Shown piece by piece: positions 11,801 through 22,960 of a DNA stretch of 64,000 bases. Positions within the stretch are counted from its first letter, which is position 1; every line of letters begins with the position of its first letter. The stretch comes from Glossina fuscipes. Its lineage: Eukaryota > Arthropoda > Insecta > Diptera > Glossinidae. The stretch covers positions 2,989,172-3,053,171 of the forward strand of contig NW_023998414.1 in assembly GCF_014805625.2 (NCBI RefSeq), written 5' to 3'. The notes under the pieces are model-generated. The model was given only the letters and a program-made list of their open reading frames with translations, searched no databases and had not been told where the DNA came from. Both the position numbers and the translations under genes were made by a program.

Positions 11801-13710
11801 TGCACAGTCGGCCACGCAGCCGGATGTTTTTATTTATTATTTGAATTATTTGTGGATATATTGTAAAAGTATTTATTCTATTATGTCTATGTAGGTGGTA
11901 TATATATATATATATTAGATAGATTGGTTAGTCATTTTATTGTCAATATAGATGGTAGACGTAATCCGTCAGACTGACTCTGAATCTTTTTATCAATCTT
12001 TTTTTTGCAAATAATTCTTGCAGATGAGATAATTAATTATTAATATTCAAGTGAAAGTATGGCTTATTGGACTCCAAGCATCGAACCTAGGATATTGATT
12101 GTAGCTTTGCGTTTCTTAACAACTAGACTATGCGATAGCTTGCGCACAGGTTTCTTTTATGAGTAGACTGTTAGGCCACAGGTATATAAACAAACCAATT
12201 TCTTCTACACTCTATTATACCAACGTTTTTATTGTATAATCGGGTACGTTTCGACATTGTTTGAATTGTCAAAATGTTATATATACAGTCTTTCACTTAC
12301 TTCTTTTTTCTTGTTGTTTGTTTAAAAAACTTTTTTTCTAAAAATGAAAAACACAGGTGTATATAACGCTCACATAGCCAACGAGACGAATGAGAAAGTG
12401 AAAAACCTTATAATAATAGTTGAATGATTAAGATGAGATTGCAATCTAGGCGTACTATGAATATCAATATTAGTAAGCTTTTCCAGAGCGTTAGCATTTA
12501 TAACAGAAAGATAGGCCGTTATATGAGGAGTGGTTGGGAAAAGTGAACTGAACCGAAGCATTTTCATTCTTGGATTAAAACACTGGTCACTGCACTAAAT
12601 TTTATCGTGTAGCTTAAACGGAAATTTACATGGGTAGACATCAGGCGGACAAACGGACAGACAGGCTTAGATCAGTTCAGAATATGAATAAAAGATGGGT
12701 CGCTTTTAAACATTTCTGCGTGTTACATACCACACACAACACAAGTGGTGTAGGTAGGATATAAAAATGATGCAAATCTTTCTTCAAGTTTTTAATTTCA
12801 CTATATAAACTAAGCAAGTGGTGGGTGAATGAGCAAGTCGATATAAACTGCATAAATATATTAGTTTCAATTGTTTATTCTTTTTTTTTTTGTTTTTTTT
12901 TGCTTCTTTTCTTTATTGCTTTGTTATAAGAGCTAGAATGCTATAGCAAATTAATTACATTGCTTGAACTTGAATTTTATACGACGCAATCTTTTATCCC
13001 AGTATATGCTACGGAAGAGTTTTATAAACATCATTAAAATGAATTCTAAGTACACGTATTGTTAAAGAAATTTTAATTAATCTTCATAACACACATGACG
13101 GAACGTCTCCAACCTAACGTAGTTGTAGCCTTGTTGTAGCCTTGTATGTACATACATATATATATATAAGAATTAGTAAATGGAACAAGTTAATAATAGA
13201 AGATGGCAGTTAATAGCTTAGCATTGGGTTTTCTGATAAAAGGGACAAAATATCAACTCTGCCTAATATGGCCTCTGAGGCTTAAGGATGCCTTTAGTGT
13301 TTCCAACTAAAAGCGAGCGAAAAACTACAGTTTTTCCAATCACGCGATAAAAGCGTCTTTTTAATGATAACTTCTTCGGAAACATAACTGTACTTTATTT
13401 GTTTCTTGTCCCGAATTAGTGCACAATAGGACGGCATGAAAAAATGTATACACTTAATTCTCTTTTTACACGATAGATACGTTCTCAAAAGTTTCATATA
13501 AAAAAATTCGTGTAAATAAAGCTATTAGCTAAATGGAAAATTTGGTAGATTGGTTCCATACCTAAACAAGCAGCTGAAAGGTACAATCAACAATATTAAA
13601 AAATTCAGAGTCAGAGTTCACTTAAGAATTTATTTCGTGGTTACACATTTCAATTCATTAAATATATTATCAAAAATTAATTATACTTCGAAAAACCAAA
13701 CTAAATTGCA

Positions 13711-13742
<32 letters not shown>

Positions 13743-16700
13743 ATTACGCCTTTAGTCTGAGCCTAATTCGAGGAATCTCCTGCATAAACGCATACAATCC
13801 ACATAATCTAACTGAATTGTGTAAAAAATATAACACCAAGTTACAATGCACGTCTGTGAGTAGTGAGAATGAGAAAATTCATAGAAAAGAATAATAAAAA
13901 AAAAATTTCATTAGAAAAATTCAGTAAAAAATTTCATAAAAATAGAATACTAAACAACGTGTTCAACCAAAGAAGTTCCTGTGAGAAGAGTATTATTTTT
14001 TCTTTTTATCTCGTGTTAAATCAAATTTTGTCTAAATAAAATTCGTGTAAAAAGAGAATTAGGTGTACTATCAAATCGATGTATATATGTTCATTGAAAT
14101 TTAATTTGTATACTCTTTACCCATCATGATGTAAGGTGCGATACCCACTTCCCATCTTGACTACTTTTTAAATAGCTAATGCGAAGCTATCAGCTTCCGA
14201 TCAATTCCAATTGCTATATCTCACCACACCTTCATTTACGTGGCTTTTATTATTTGCTTGCGTAAGGTGGATACATTTTCGGTACTTTACAATTATAACA
14301 GAGTGTATATTCGGGCACTGAGATCCAGAATTGCCGCAAGTGACTATAATGGGTCAGATCAATATTTTCAATAGTAACTTGGATCTAATTCATGAGATTA
14401 TATTCAAACTTAGACACGAGGTTGCTCTCAATTATGACTCTTGCTTTGCGAAATCAAATTTCATCTTTCTCGGCGTAAAAAGGAATAAAGCTAAACATGT
14501 TCTTAGAAAGTGATAAGCATGTCTCGGTTGCCGCTGAATTTAACTAAAGCCTTCGTTAGAGTATTCCATGTTCCTTTGATTTATAAACTCGTGCTGGCCT
14601 TTGACTTTTCGAAATCAGCTGATGCTCTGATAGAATCCTACCTTTTGGATCGTTCACAAATTGTATCTGTCTGGGCGCCGTCAAGTCAAAGTGATATGCC
14701 TCAAGGCTCAATCATTTGCCTTGCCCCCTTCTCCATGAATGACCTCTTTATATATTTAACCTAGTTAACCTATTTAACAGATTTTATTTGCGGGGTGTGT
14801 TAATAATTTGGAAGGATATCAAGCTAACATTGACTACCATTTAGACTGCATTTCCCGTTGGGAGGCTGCAAATGAGCTTAAAGTGAATTGGGCTAAAACA
14901 TTTGCGACAATGTGTCGACCCCCGAATGTACATCGGAATCTTGCTTTAAGGGTAAATTGTGCCTAATTTTGAAATTGTAAATAACTTGAAATGCCTGGGG
15001 GTGATTATCGATGACAAGTTACGCTTTGATGCACACATAAATTTCCTGCGCTCTCAGGGTACACTTTCCTACTTAGAAGGTTTCATTCTTTGAATACCTA
15101 CACGTCCACTCAATTCAAAATCAAAATTAGAGTATTCGAAGCTTTAATTATGCCACGTGTAATCTATGCCCTAAATGTTTACAATTCCACTAATACTTCA
15201 AACCTGAGGAAATTTAGATTATTATGTAAACGTGTATTCAGATGTGTATTCTTTTTCAAGAGGTATGATCATATATTAGGTTATGTTCTACAGTTAGACT
15301 TTCCTTTAACTACGACTCCTGTCATAACAGCTTGACAATCTTCTTTTTTTTTTAGTAGCTCTCTTTGCAATAACCATCCGTTTGTATCTACAGTATCTCC
15401 AGTCTTCGGTCAAATCCCTTGAGGTAAGGATTATAAAACCTTATAAGCTCCCTGCTTAACTCGCTGCCTAGGGGGTTGCGACAGCTTCGATATTCTTATC
15501 TCACTTACAAACGAAGAATTTTAACCTTCGGCGATAATAATGAGATTAGCTAGTTAGTTAGTATTGGGTTGGAGGTGTGGTTATGGTATGTGTTAGTTCC
15601 TTTCATACTAGTCTAGTAACTTTCTTGGTTCCTATTTTTTTTTTATTTTTCATTCTATTTTTTTTTTTTTTGCTTTCTATTTTCATTATTTGTTCTCTTT
15701 ATCTTTAATTTTCCTTTCTTCTCCTTTAGATTGTTGAAGAACATTTTATATTATTTTACATTATTAGTGCACCTACGGTAGACATTATAATCTATTATAA
15801 TGGTCCTTAATGGCTTTGAGGTTACATAAGCATCAATAAATAAATAAATATTTCGATTATAGACGATATTATGAACAAATTGGAAGAAGAGATAAAGAGA
15901 AAATTATGGAAGAGTAAATCTACAATACTATCGTCAGCATCGTTTAGCTGTTAATCAACAGAGAGCTATCAAAACCAAGATGAAAGCATTTGCGAGAATT
16001 CGCCTTGACCATCCAGTTGTGTCTTCCAAGTCTTCTTCTCCAATCTGTAATTGTTGATAAGCATCATCCTTAACAATTAACTTAACAATTTTTCCTTTAT
16101 CACAGCAGTCACATTGCAATTGCAACACACGACCAAAGGCAACATCTCAATTTAATGTTTTATTTTATTAAGGGTACGTTGCTAGTGTTCAATTTTTGTT
16201 TTTCTTTTTATTTTTTGATAATAATAATAACACTTTTATATATATTTTATAATTAACTTTAATAAAGATTAATATTATATATTGTCATATATATTATATA
16301 CAATTTTATAATTTTACTTGTATCCCTATTTCTGTGCCCTATTTGCGGTATGTTTATGAGTAAAGAAAGGACTGTCAACATTAAAGCGACTGCATTTTTT
16401 TTATACCCGTCACTGTTATTTTATTAAAAAGATTGAAAAAAGAAAGCGTATAAGTATAAATTTATATATTCCATAATATTCACTGGGCGTGGCTGATTTT
16501 TTCTCTTTCTGTCGAATAATTTTGTGGAAATTTATATCATGTAGCTGGTATAGTTTATGAGTAACGAGCGAAAGGTGTTTTTCGTTTTCATCATATAGAC
16601 GAGTGCGAGCGTGGTAGGTGTGTTCTTTGATCTGTTTCGCCCATTTTCAAACTCTTTGACAAGTTTTTTAGGCGATATTTTTGTTTTCGCGAATGGAAAA

Positions 16701-19169
16701 TTGTTTATCACAGATACTATATAGTTGGGTAGATGGAAAGGTGGACGGACAAATAGACGGATATGTTGAAGTGAATCTGTAACTGGTCGAAAATTTATAT
16801 ACTTAAGGGACTTTTTAAAGCTTGCTTCTACACGTTGTAAGGGTATTTAAAAAAAAAAAAAAACTAAATTTTAATATACTATACTATTGGGTAGGCGTGG
16901 TCAATTTCTTCCGTTTTAGTGCAGATGCTACAGCATCGCTCATAGAATATGAAAAACAATAGACGATGTCGGACGTTTTTGCAATTTAGTGAGTTGCGTC
17001 AGTGAATGTGCATCCATCTCGAGTTTACTTGATTTGGACTTTTCGATTTTCTTTATCAAATCTCTCTAGGATCTTAGATAGGATCTCTAAATTTTAATTA
17101 GAGAAAATGTTTTCAATTTAATTTCAAAATATTTATACATAATACTAAGAGAATATTTATTTTGAAATTATTTTAGATTGCGAACGGGTTGGAATAGTAC
17201 AACACCCCAGGAGCCACTTAAGCCTGAGGAGCAGGCTGCGATAATATCGGTAATACAACGTAACGAGGAGATTGAAAGTGCCGAGAGGCAACGTGTCGGT
17301 CGCCTAGTAGAGCGTGTGGAGAAAATTAAGCAAAAATTAAATGCCGTGGAACGAGGACCGAATAAGTGCCGTTTATGCGGTGAAGCTTATGGTTTGATTA
17401 GGCCTCAACGTATCTTGTGTGAAGACTGTAGAAAGGTGGCCTGTCCAAAGTGTTGTTTGGATATTAATATTCGTTATCATACCGTGCAAAAAAATCGCGA
17501 AATTTGGTTATGTCGTATATGCTCGGAAACGAGAGAAATGTGGAAAAAAACAGGAGCTTGGTTTTTCAAGGGTATCCCTAATTATGAGATACCATCTTCC
17601 ACTAGTCCAACGACTTTACGAAATGTATCTGCAACGGTAACCGAGGGCTTGTTATTACCGCCGCCAAGCAGAATACAAGGTTCAAATTCATCGGCGCATA
17701 AAGAGAAGATTAAAAAGTTAACTATACATGTGCGGGATAGTAGCAGTTCGGAAGAGGAAGACGACGAAATAGAAGAAATGAAAAAAACAAATTCTGAGAA
17801 ATTGGATTTAAAAACGAAAGAGTCTACTATAGATGGAAATAATGTTATAAGTAAATGTGTACGTGAGGGTAGCTATCGTTTGCGTTCCTTCGTTCCTATA
17901 CGCAATTTTATTGATGTGAAGTCAGGTTCAGCCACGAACGTAGAAAAAAGGATCTCTAATACGTTTTTCTTTAATAATCGCATGAGTTTTAAGACGGAAT
18001 CGCAAAGGCAACAGGAGTGCGATGCAAATTCAATGGTATTAGAGGATAATAAAATGGAAATTTTTACAAATTGTGGAGAAAGACGTGGTTCAGTAACGTC
18101 CACTTGTACCATGAGTGATAGCTCGTCTGCGAGTTCCGCTATCTTGGCGAATCAATTAAGCTCACATTGTCGTGATTCTCTCTTAGGTTGGTTAGAGGCA
18201 GCCATGACATATCGCGAAGACTATAATACTTTAGATGCGACAGTGGTTAGAGCACGTGATCTGTTAGCGATGGACTCAAGTGGATTAGCAGATCCCTATT
18301 GTAAGTTAAACATTATAACGGCTGAAGGTAAACCAAAATTCATTCGATGGCAGCGGACACGTACCGTTCACAAGACTTGTAATCCCGCATTTAATGAAAC
18401 CCTACAATTCGTGGGAGTCGAATCAGAAGAGTTAAGCAACGCAATGCTTTACGTTGCCATATACGATGAGGATAAGTATGGTAATGATTTTCTGGGAGCA
18501 GCGAAAATTGCTTTATCATCTGTAAGTTTCATAGCATAAATCATTTGATAAACTAGCAACAATTTTATATATAAGAGAGATTTCAGATGAGCAATGCCAA
18601 ACAGTATCGGAGTTTAGTGCCGCTATGTGGTGAAGATGAATTAAGTAATTGCGCTGAATCGTCTCAGGAGTGGCCTCACGGCAAGGTGCTAATTTCTTTA
18701 TGCTACAACACTAAGAAACGAGCTTTACTGGTACGCGTTAGGCAGTGTATAAATTTAATACCTATGGATAGTAATGGTAGTTCGGATCCCTTTATTAAAT
18801 TGTAAGTTATTGATAATTTCGGGATGAAGAACATGGCTTCGTTTTAAGTTGCCCCTTTAATTTAGGCAACTAAAACCAGATTTTCATCGCAACAAAAAAT
18901 ATAAAACCAGTATTAAATGGCGTACATTGAATCCAATATACAATGAAGAATTCCAGTTTGAAGCGTCTCCTCACGATCTCAATAAACAGTGTTTGATATT
19001 AACTGTATGGGACAAGGATTTGGGTAAAAGTAACGATTTCCTCGGCAGTTTAGTAATCGGTCATAATAGTAAAGGCGAACGTTTACAACAATGGCTGGAT
19101 TGTATACGTTTGCCAGATCACGTACATGAGAAATGGCATTGCTTGTCTGGCGATAATCCATTGCATTAA
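5856..19169 (+). CDS. Rph: Rabphilin (Rab3/Rab27 effector with two C2 domains), four exons
   Basis: I join exons 5856-5938, 17177-18521, 18587-18801 and 18866-19169 (1947 nt, 648 residues); all junctions are GT/AG and keep frame. Exon 1 encodes MNFRNHIKDD... to CPNDRQLALRAK and its AA completes a Lys codon with the first A of exon 2. Residues about 29-165 form the Rab-binding region: a helix (EEQAAIISVIQRNEEIESAE), then an FYVE-like zinc finger with Cys pairs at 92/95, 109/112, 117/120 and 140/143, then TGAWFFKGIPNY, the SGAWFF-type motif that contacts Rab GTP. A Ser/acidic linker follows. C2A has LLAMDSSGLADPY and YDEDKYGND, and C2B has IPMDSNGSSDPF and WDKDLGKSND, so the Ca2+-binding Asp sets are present. 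Rabphilin acts at synaptic and secretory vesicles in Ca2+-triggered exocytosis. Intron 1 is 11.2 kb; introns 2 and 3 are about 64 bp. No lesion is seen. Confidence 0.95.
6574..6800 (+). mobile_element. Possible solo LTR
   Basis: The segment starts AGTTAACATAGACTAACATA (with a duplicated TAACATAGAC), contains TGGCGCC, then a TATATATA box near 6742, and AATAAA within TTCAATAAAAGATATTC near 6770. This order (U3, TATA, poly(A) signal) is typical of a Ty3-type LTR. No internal retrotransposon coding sequence adjoins it, so it would be a solo copy. I did not find a clear target-site duplication. Confidence 0.25.
7664..8017 (+). other. Unrecognised open frame, probably transposon-derived
   Basis: A frame of about 117 codons is open from a TTG-beginning codon to a TAA, in a patch of higher GC than the surrounding intron. 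The translation is helical and charged (LNKADKLSERVKKELRIRD, KDAIDKVVADIQKSKVMEEI). It has no ATG start and no visible splice context. I do not recognise a family. It may be part of a non-LTR ORF1 or gag-like relic. The higher-GC patch continues to about 8720 without a clear frame. Confidence 0.3.
10020..10345 (+). mobile_element. Dispersed repeat family A, copy 1
   Basis: The copy shares with 12500-12770 and 52480-52740 the string of signals CTTGG(A/C)T(C/T)AAA, AAATTT(T)ATC, a GACAGACAGGCTTAGAT core, GATGGGTC and TGCGTGTTACATAC. It ends in a 12-bp palindrome GTTCGTACGAAC (10302-10313) and GTGTAGAGTATAAAA. No coding capacity is visible, so this is a non-autonomous or decayed element. Confidence 0.55.
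11400..11690 (-). mobile_element. Dispersed repeat family B, copy on minus strand
   Basis: Read on the minus strand it begins ACAAGAAAATTATATTCGG, TTATGACCGAATTTTT, and continues to a CAGACAGATGGACAGGACG core. The start matches the starts at 43262 and 44506 (AAGTAAGAAAATTATA). It has no coding capacity. Confidence 0.5.
12061..12150 (-). mobile_element. tRNA-like SINE or tRNA pseudogene relic
   Basis: On the minus strand the segment reads ...TAGTCTAGTTGTTAAGAA... and then TAGGTTCGATGCTTGG. These resemble the A box and the B box (GGTTCGANNCC) of a tRNA-type Pol III promoter at tRNA-like spacing. It aligns loosely with 35290-35385 on the minus strand. A third fragment, GCACTTGAGATTTGA at 11765-11779, matches the B-box end of that second copy. 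It does not fold into a complete tRNA that I can see. Confidence 0.4.
12500..12770 (+). mobile_element. Dispersed repeat family A, copy 2
   Basis: This copy carries CTTGGATTAAAACAC, ATTTTATCGTGTAG, ACGGACAGACAGGCTTAGAT, AAAGATGGGTC and TCTGCGTGTTACATACC, and ends in GTGTAGGTAGGATATAAAA. It is collinear with copy 1 at 10020-10345. Confidence 0.55.
13449..14067. mobile_element. MITE with 25-bp terminal inverted repeats, copy 1
   Basis: Left end 13449-13473 and right end 14043-14067 are inverted copies matching at 24 of 25 bases. Inside the flanking TA the element starts CACTTAATTCTCTTTTTACA and ends in GAGAATTAGGTG, so a TA target-site duplication of the Tc1/mariner kind is implied. TTCGTGTAAA-type units recur just inside both ends. 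The 619-bp body has no transposase; the open frame at 13550-13894 crosses a poly(A) run and is not a gene. Confidence 0.8.
14520..15849 (+). mobile_element. 5'-truncated, degenerate non-LTR (Jockey/LINE-like) retrotransposon
   Basis: The translation is recognisable in several frames: LTKAFVRVFHVPLIYKL (finger/palm, the DLSKAFD-type block), SYLLDRSQIVSV, MPQGSIICLAPFSM (the PQGS block), then FAGC where the catalytic FADD should be, SRWEAANELKVNWAKT (thumb), and IMPRVIYALNVYNSTNTS with CKRVFRC. Frame changes, stops and the lost catalytic Asp pair show it is dead. It ends in a TCAATAAATAAATAAATA tail (15832-15849), typical of a 3' end made by target-primed reverse transcription. It sits in Rph intron 1, in sense orientation. 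Confidence 0.75.
16385..17060 (+). mobile_element. Dispersed repeat family B, one full and one partial copy in tandem
   Basis: The first copy runs from TATACCCGTCACTG through CCATAATATTCACTGGGCGT, AGGTGGACGGACAAATAGACG and TTATATACTTAAGGGACT to about 16850. A second begins near 16865 with ACTATTGGGTAGGCGTGGTC and fades by 17060. The order of signals matches copies at 41083-41845 and 44505-45330. No coding potential. Confidence 0.5.
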
Positions 19170-19398
19170 TATTAGTAAGAGTAAAGGCTTAAAAAAAAAA
19201 AATAATAACTGATTCTTTATGTCAGTCAAAACTTGACTTAATTACAAGCATTTAAAAAAAACAAAAAAAAAAAACAATTTTTTTTTAAATATATAAAATT
19301 ATATTAAAAGCTAATATCTTGCACACATATTCTTTTTGTATACTAAATCTGTCTATATATGTAAAATTCATACATATTCATACTTGTTACAAATCATA

Positions 19399-19404
19399 AT
19401 AAAA
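19399..19404 (+). terminator. Candidate poly(A) signal for Rph
   Basis: AATAAA lies about 230 nt after the Rph stop codon, in AT-rich sequence. It is a plausible but not proven 3' end. Confidence 0.4.
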
Positions 19405-19602
19405 AATGTGAGAAAGAATCCAAGACTTTGATACGTAAACAAAAAAACTTTTCTATTCATAAATCGATTCTAATAATTTTATTTAACTAATTAATAAAAT
19501 GAGAATAAAGTAATTTCATCCAATTAGATGGAATAGTTCAGTTATCCTAGTCGATGCTTTATTCGGCTTAGTCGACAATTTAGTACAATTTTCGTACGTT
19601 GC

Positions 19603-19604
<2 letters not shown>

Positions 19605-19653
<49 letters not shown>
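19605..19653. repeat. (CT)n microsatellite
   Basis: About 24 CT units with one TATC interruption. Confidence 0.95.
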
Positions 19654-20344
19654 CGGCTTAATGGTTCTACTTTCATTATTTTGACAGATTGTAGTACAAG
19701 TCTAAGCATAAATAGAGATAGGTAAGTATTAAGTAGGTGTCTTTTTCTTTACTTATCTCCGAAGTCATTTACATGCTTGAAAGTTATCTAAAATATTGAT
19801 TCGACTTCTGCAATATCGTCAGATATATAAACAATGTTCGAGATGGTCGATAAAAAAGATTCGTTCTTAGACCCTTTTACTTCCTTATATTGCGTGCTTG
19901 AATTAACTGGAAACTCTATTTCATTGCATGTATCAATTTCACTCGTTTCATAGCTCCAACGAATCCATGTCCAACTAATAAAGCAACTAAAGTCGGCTAT
20001 CTTTCAATCTATCAAAACTCCCCGAAAACCTTGAGTCTAATTGAGTTCTAAGCATATACAATCACTTTAAGTCTATTCATACCTAAGGACCCTACCCCAC
20101 ATCAGCTTTAATTGGATTTTCAATACCGAATGACTTTCGGATATGAACGGCCGATAGTTCCCTTAAAATTTAACTGCGTACAATTAACACAAATAACTCA
20201 TTCCGAAGTTAATCAATCACTTGCAAATATTTTCTTCTTTAAGGGACGAAAAAACACTATTTTTTTTGATCGCAAGCCAAGCTTGGGAATATGAAAATGT
20301 TTTCACTCCTTTTTCAAAATGTTAACATATAGATGTTATTATTA

Positions 20345-20995
20345 TTAATAGAAGATCTGTTGTACTTGCCCATGCCACTAATCCTCATGTTTTAAGATTT
20401 TTATAAATTTCGCCACCTTCCATAATGCATCCGGCGTGGTAAAATTCCCGGCAAACACATGTTATCTGATTCTGCAGATAGCCTCAGATTCATCTAGAAT
20501 ATGATGGGACATCTCCCTTACACCTTGGCAGAATCTGCATGAATCGGTATCGGACATGCCCATATTTTCCAGATGGTACCCAAGGGAATTATGACTCGTG
20601 TAGAAACCCGTGACTAAACGTAGATCGCTTCTTGTTAGTTCTTGTAGTTTATATGCCGCGCCGTAAAATTTTATGAATCTTACTGCTTACCGTTGTCCTG
20701 TACATTGCTGCCAATAACAATCCGATTTCTTCTATGCCAATTACGATGCCAGCCTGCTAATATAGAGCTTATTGGTACGACATTGAAAGATTCAGGACTT
20801 AACATGATTCTTCGGGCTCCCCTTTTGGCTAGACAGTCAGCCCTTTCCTTGCCAGGCACCCATATTAGGTGCACATCATTGCGCCTACCTAGCTCGTTCA
20901 GTCACCCCAGCAAAAGCCTAGATATTATCATTCACCCCTTTAGGGACATTAAGGTGGCTTGACTGTCGGAGTAAGTTCAGATCGACTCTCTCCCG
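20345..20995 (-). mobile_element. 3' end of a non-LTR retrotransposon with RNase H domain
   Basis: On the minus strand the frame gives YSDSQATLMSLKG (RNase H beta-strand with catalytic Asp), then VHLIWVPGKERADCLAKRGA, the WVPGH..GNE-AD block with the His-containing piece deleted. A C-terminal region follows with LRLVTGFYTSHNSLGYHLEN and CRFCQGVREMSHHIL, a zinc-knuckle-like pattern common after RNase H in I-, R1- and Loa-type elements. In-frame stops and the deletion show decay. It belongs to a different lineage from the element at 14520-15849, where I see no RNase H. Confidence 0.75.
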
Positions 20996-21339
20996 CAATG
21001 CCATCTAAAATATATACGCAATAGTCACTGTAGAATAAGAATACTGTTGATAGACACGAAAGTATAAGTCGCTATGATCATGTCCGCCAATTAGTCGGTT
21101 CATAGCCTAAATATTTTCGTTTCCTTTTTTTTTTTTTTAAGATTATAAAATTTTAGTTTTATTGATATCAATTAATTTTAACATTTAATTTTATTATTAT
21201 TTTTAATCTTAATCTACATAGAAATAAAGTTCAAAACGAAGGGGCTTCGATGACGATACATTTAAGAGAGAGAAATTCACTCCATACGAAATGAACCGAC
21301 AGTAGAGCACGATAAAATATTCATAAATATCGATTTACA

Positions 21340-21714
21340 ATGTCGAGAAGTCTTTCTCCTACGCTAAGTGAATACAATTTTTTTACCATTTGTCGCCAAT
21401 CGCGCGTTCGCCAACATTACCATTATCTAAAGTAAAGTGCTGAAGGAGTTTGGAACGATTCGTCGGCTGCTCTAGCAACTATTGTGAACTAAATACCCTA
21501 CTCTTTAATAGTCGAAACAATTTGGAATGCGATTGAAGACGAAAAAAAAAACGATCGGCATAATTCCACGTCACCTGCAATTGGCGATTCACAATGATGA
21601 AAAACTGAATAAGCTTTTGTCTGAGGTGATCATCGCCTTACCATCGGTTTTACAAAAAAGTCAAGCCGTGCTTGTCACGCCTAACCGTAACAGTTCATTA
21701 CACTTTATTCTACT
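21340..21714 (+). pseudogene. Histone H2A pseudogene
   Basis: The stretch [20 protein letters not shown] (from 21560), then [11 protein letters not shown] and QAVLV, is plainly canonical H2A C-terminal sequence; the [18 protein letters not shown] block is nearly intact. Upstream, 21485-21525 still resembles the H2A docking helix in another frame. ATGTCGAGAAG at 21340 sits where the H2A start should be: the distance to QAVLV matches a 124-codon gene. Frameshifts and stops break the first two thirds, and GG before VL is changed. H2A.Z is excluded by the NDEELNKLL-type sequence. No other histone gene is visible nearby, so it is a stray copy outside a histone cluster. Confidence 0.8.
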
Positions 21715-22669
21715 GGCTCTTACATTCTCTCATTACATTCTTTTCTTTTTTTTGCGTACACACAATCAACAATCACTAAGATGAAGGGCTAACGATCTAA
21801 CGATTATTACTTTACACGGCTTTATTGAGTATGAGTCATGATATTGAGGAAAACTAGTCGCTCTCTCTCTAATACTCTAATAGGGTAAGATTATCTTTTA
21901 TTCTCTTTAATAGGGGAAGAAAGCAATTTATATTCCAAGCCAAATGATTTATATTTCCTGTCACGGCTATCAAATGAATTATCTACACAAAAAAAATTAT
22001 TGGAAAGACGAAGCCAACGCCTACAAGAAAGAATGATTTCGATACTTGTTTTTGCGCTTATCTTCGTGGACCGATGATTGATCACTTTGGCGATGATTTC
22101 CTTTTCTGTTCACTATCTCGTATTTGGATCATATGTGAATGACTCACTTTTTAGACAATTTCGTCTGAATCTTGTCGCCATTGCTCTGGTGACGAGAAGT
22201 TTTTCGTTTATCTCATTGTTTTTTTTACGTACGACAGCTTCGGTAGTATCTTTTATATAAAATTCAATTTCAGATTACCAGATTGATTGCTTCAAAAGAC
22301 TTTGGAAAAATATTGAGTACGACGCCGACGTGAACTGAAACGCGGAGAAAAGTGTTGCACAGTCTAAGCCCACAATATTATGTTTTCGAAAACGACAATT
22401 TTCGAAATAAAAATAAATTCACAGAGATATTTACGCATGAAGGCTGATAAAAGAAGTCATCACAATCCAGAAATATTGAAACTACTGAGCTTTAACTTTT
22501 TTCACTTGAAACTTTACAGATTTTTTTCAACACATGAGGCAATCTTACAAAACTAAATTATAATTTCAAGACTTGTACGATTCTTTGTTTTTGTATAAGA
22601 ACAGTTTCTGTTTCTTCTGCATCTACATTACAAAGAGGACAACAATTTGAAATTCAATTTGACTCAATG

Positions 22670-22960
22670 GGGGGGTTTTTTGATCTTTCTTTGAACTTCT
22701 TTTTGTAGCTTGCTCTTTTCGAATGATTCCATCATTGAATGTGGTTAATCTTTAGCGACTCCGCTATATCTTGATAGCTTGAATGCCGATCCTGCTCAAC
22801 AAGTTACAAAATTTCATCGACTTTTTCAGTGACTGATCGATCAGAGGGAGACGCACCTTTCCGGAACGGAATCGAGAGAACTACTCTTAGGTCCTTCGTT
22901 CACTTTCAGCATTCTCATCGTACACTTTACAAATATTTTGCCAGGTTCTTCCCATTTACT
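22670..22960 (-). mobile_element. Mariner transposase fragment (N-terminal helix-turn-helix region)
   Basis: On the minus strand, in one frame with small breaks: RFRSG, then SDRSVTEKVDEIL, LVEQDRHSSYQDIAESLKIN and a KRASYKKKF end. This matches the second DNA-binding helix-turn-helix of mori-type mariner transposases. The catalytic D,D34D part is missing. It is an isolated relic. Confidence 0.65.

Larger units (their letters stand above)
5939..17176 (+). other. Rph intron 1 (11.2 kb), filled with repeat relics
   Basis: The donor is GTAAAT at 5939 and the acceptor is TATTTTAG ending at 17176. Between them I see an LTR-like segment (6574-6800), an ORF of unknown origin (7664-8017), dispersed repeats, tRNA-like SINE relics, a MITE (13449-14067) and a dead non-LTR element (14520-15849). 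I found no extra Rph exon and no nested gene. Stretches 5939-6570, 6800-7660, 8020-10020 and 10350-11400 show only AT-rich unique or unrecognised sequence. Confidence 0.8.

Noticed and set aside
13550..13894. 114-codon frame with a Lys run
   Set aside because: It lies wholly inside MITE copy 1 and crosses a poly(A) run.
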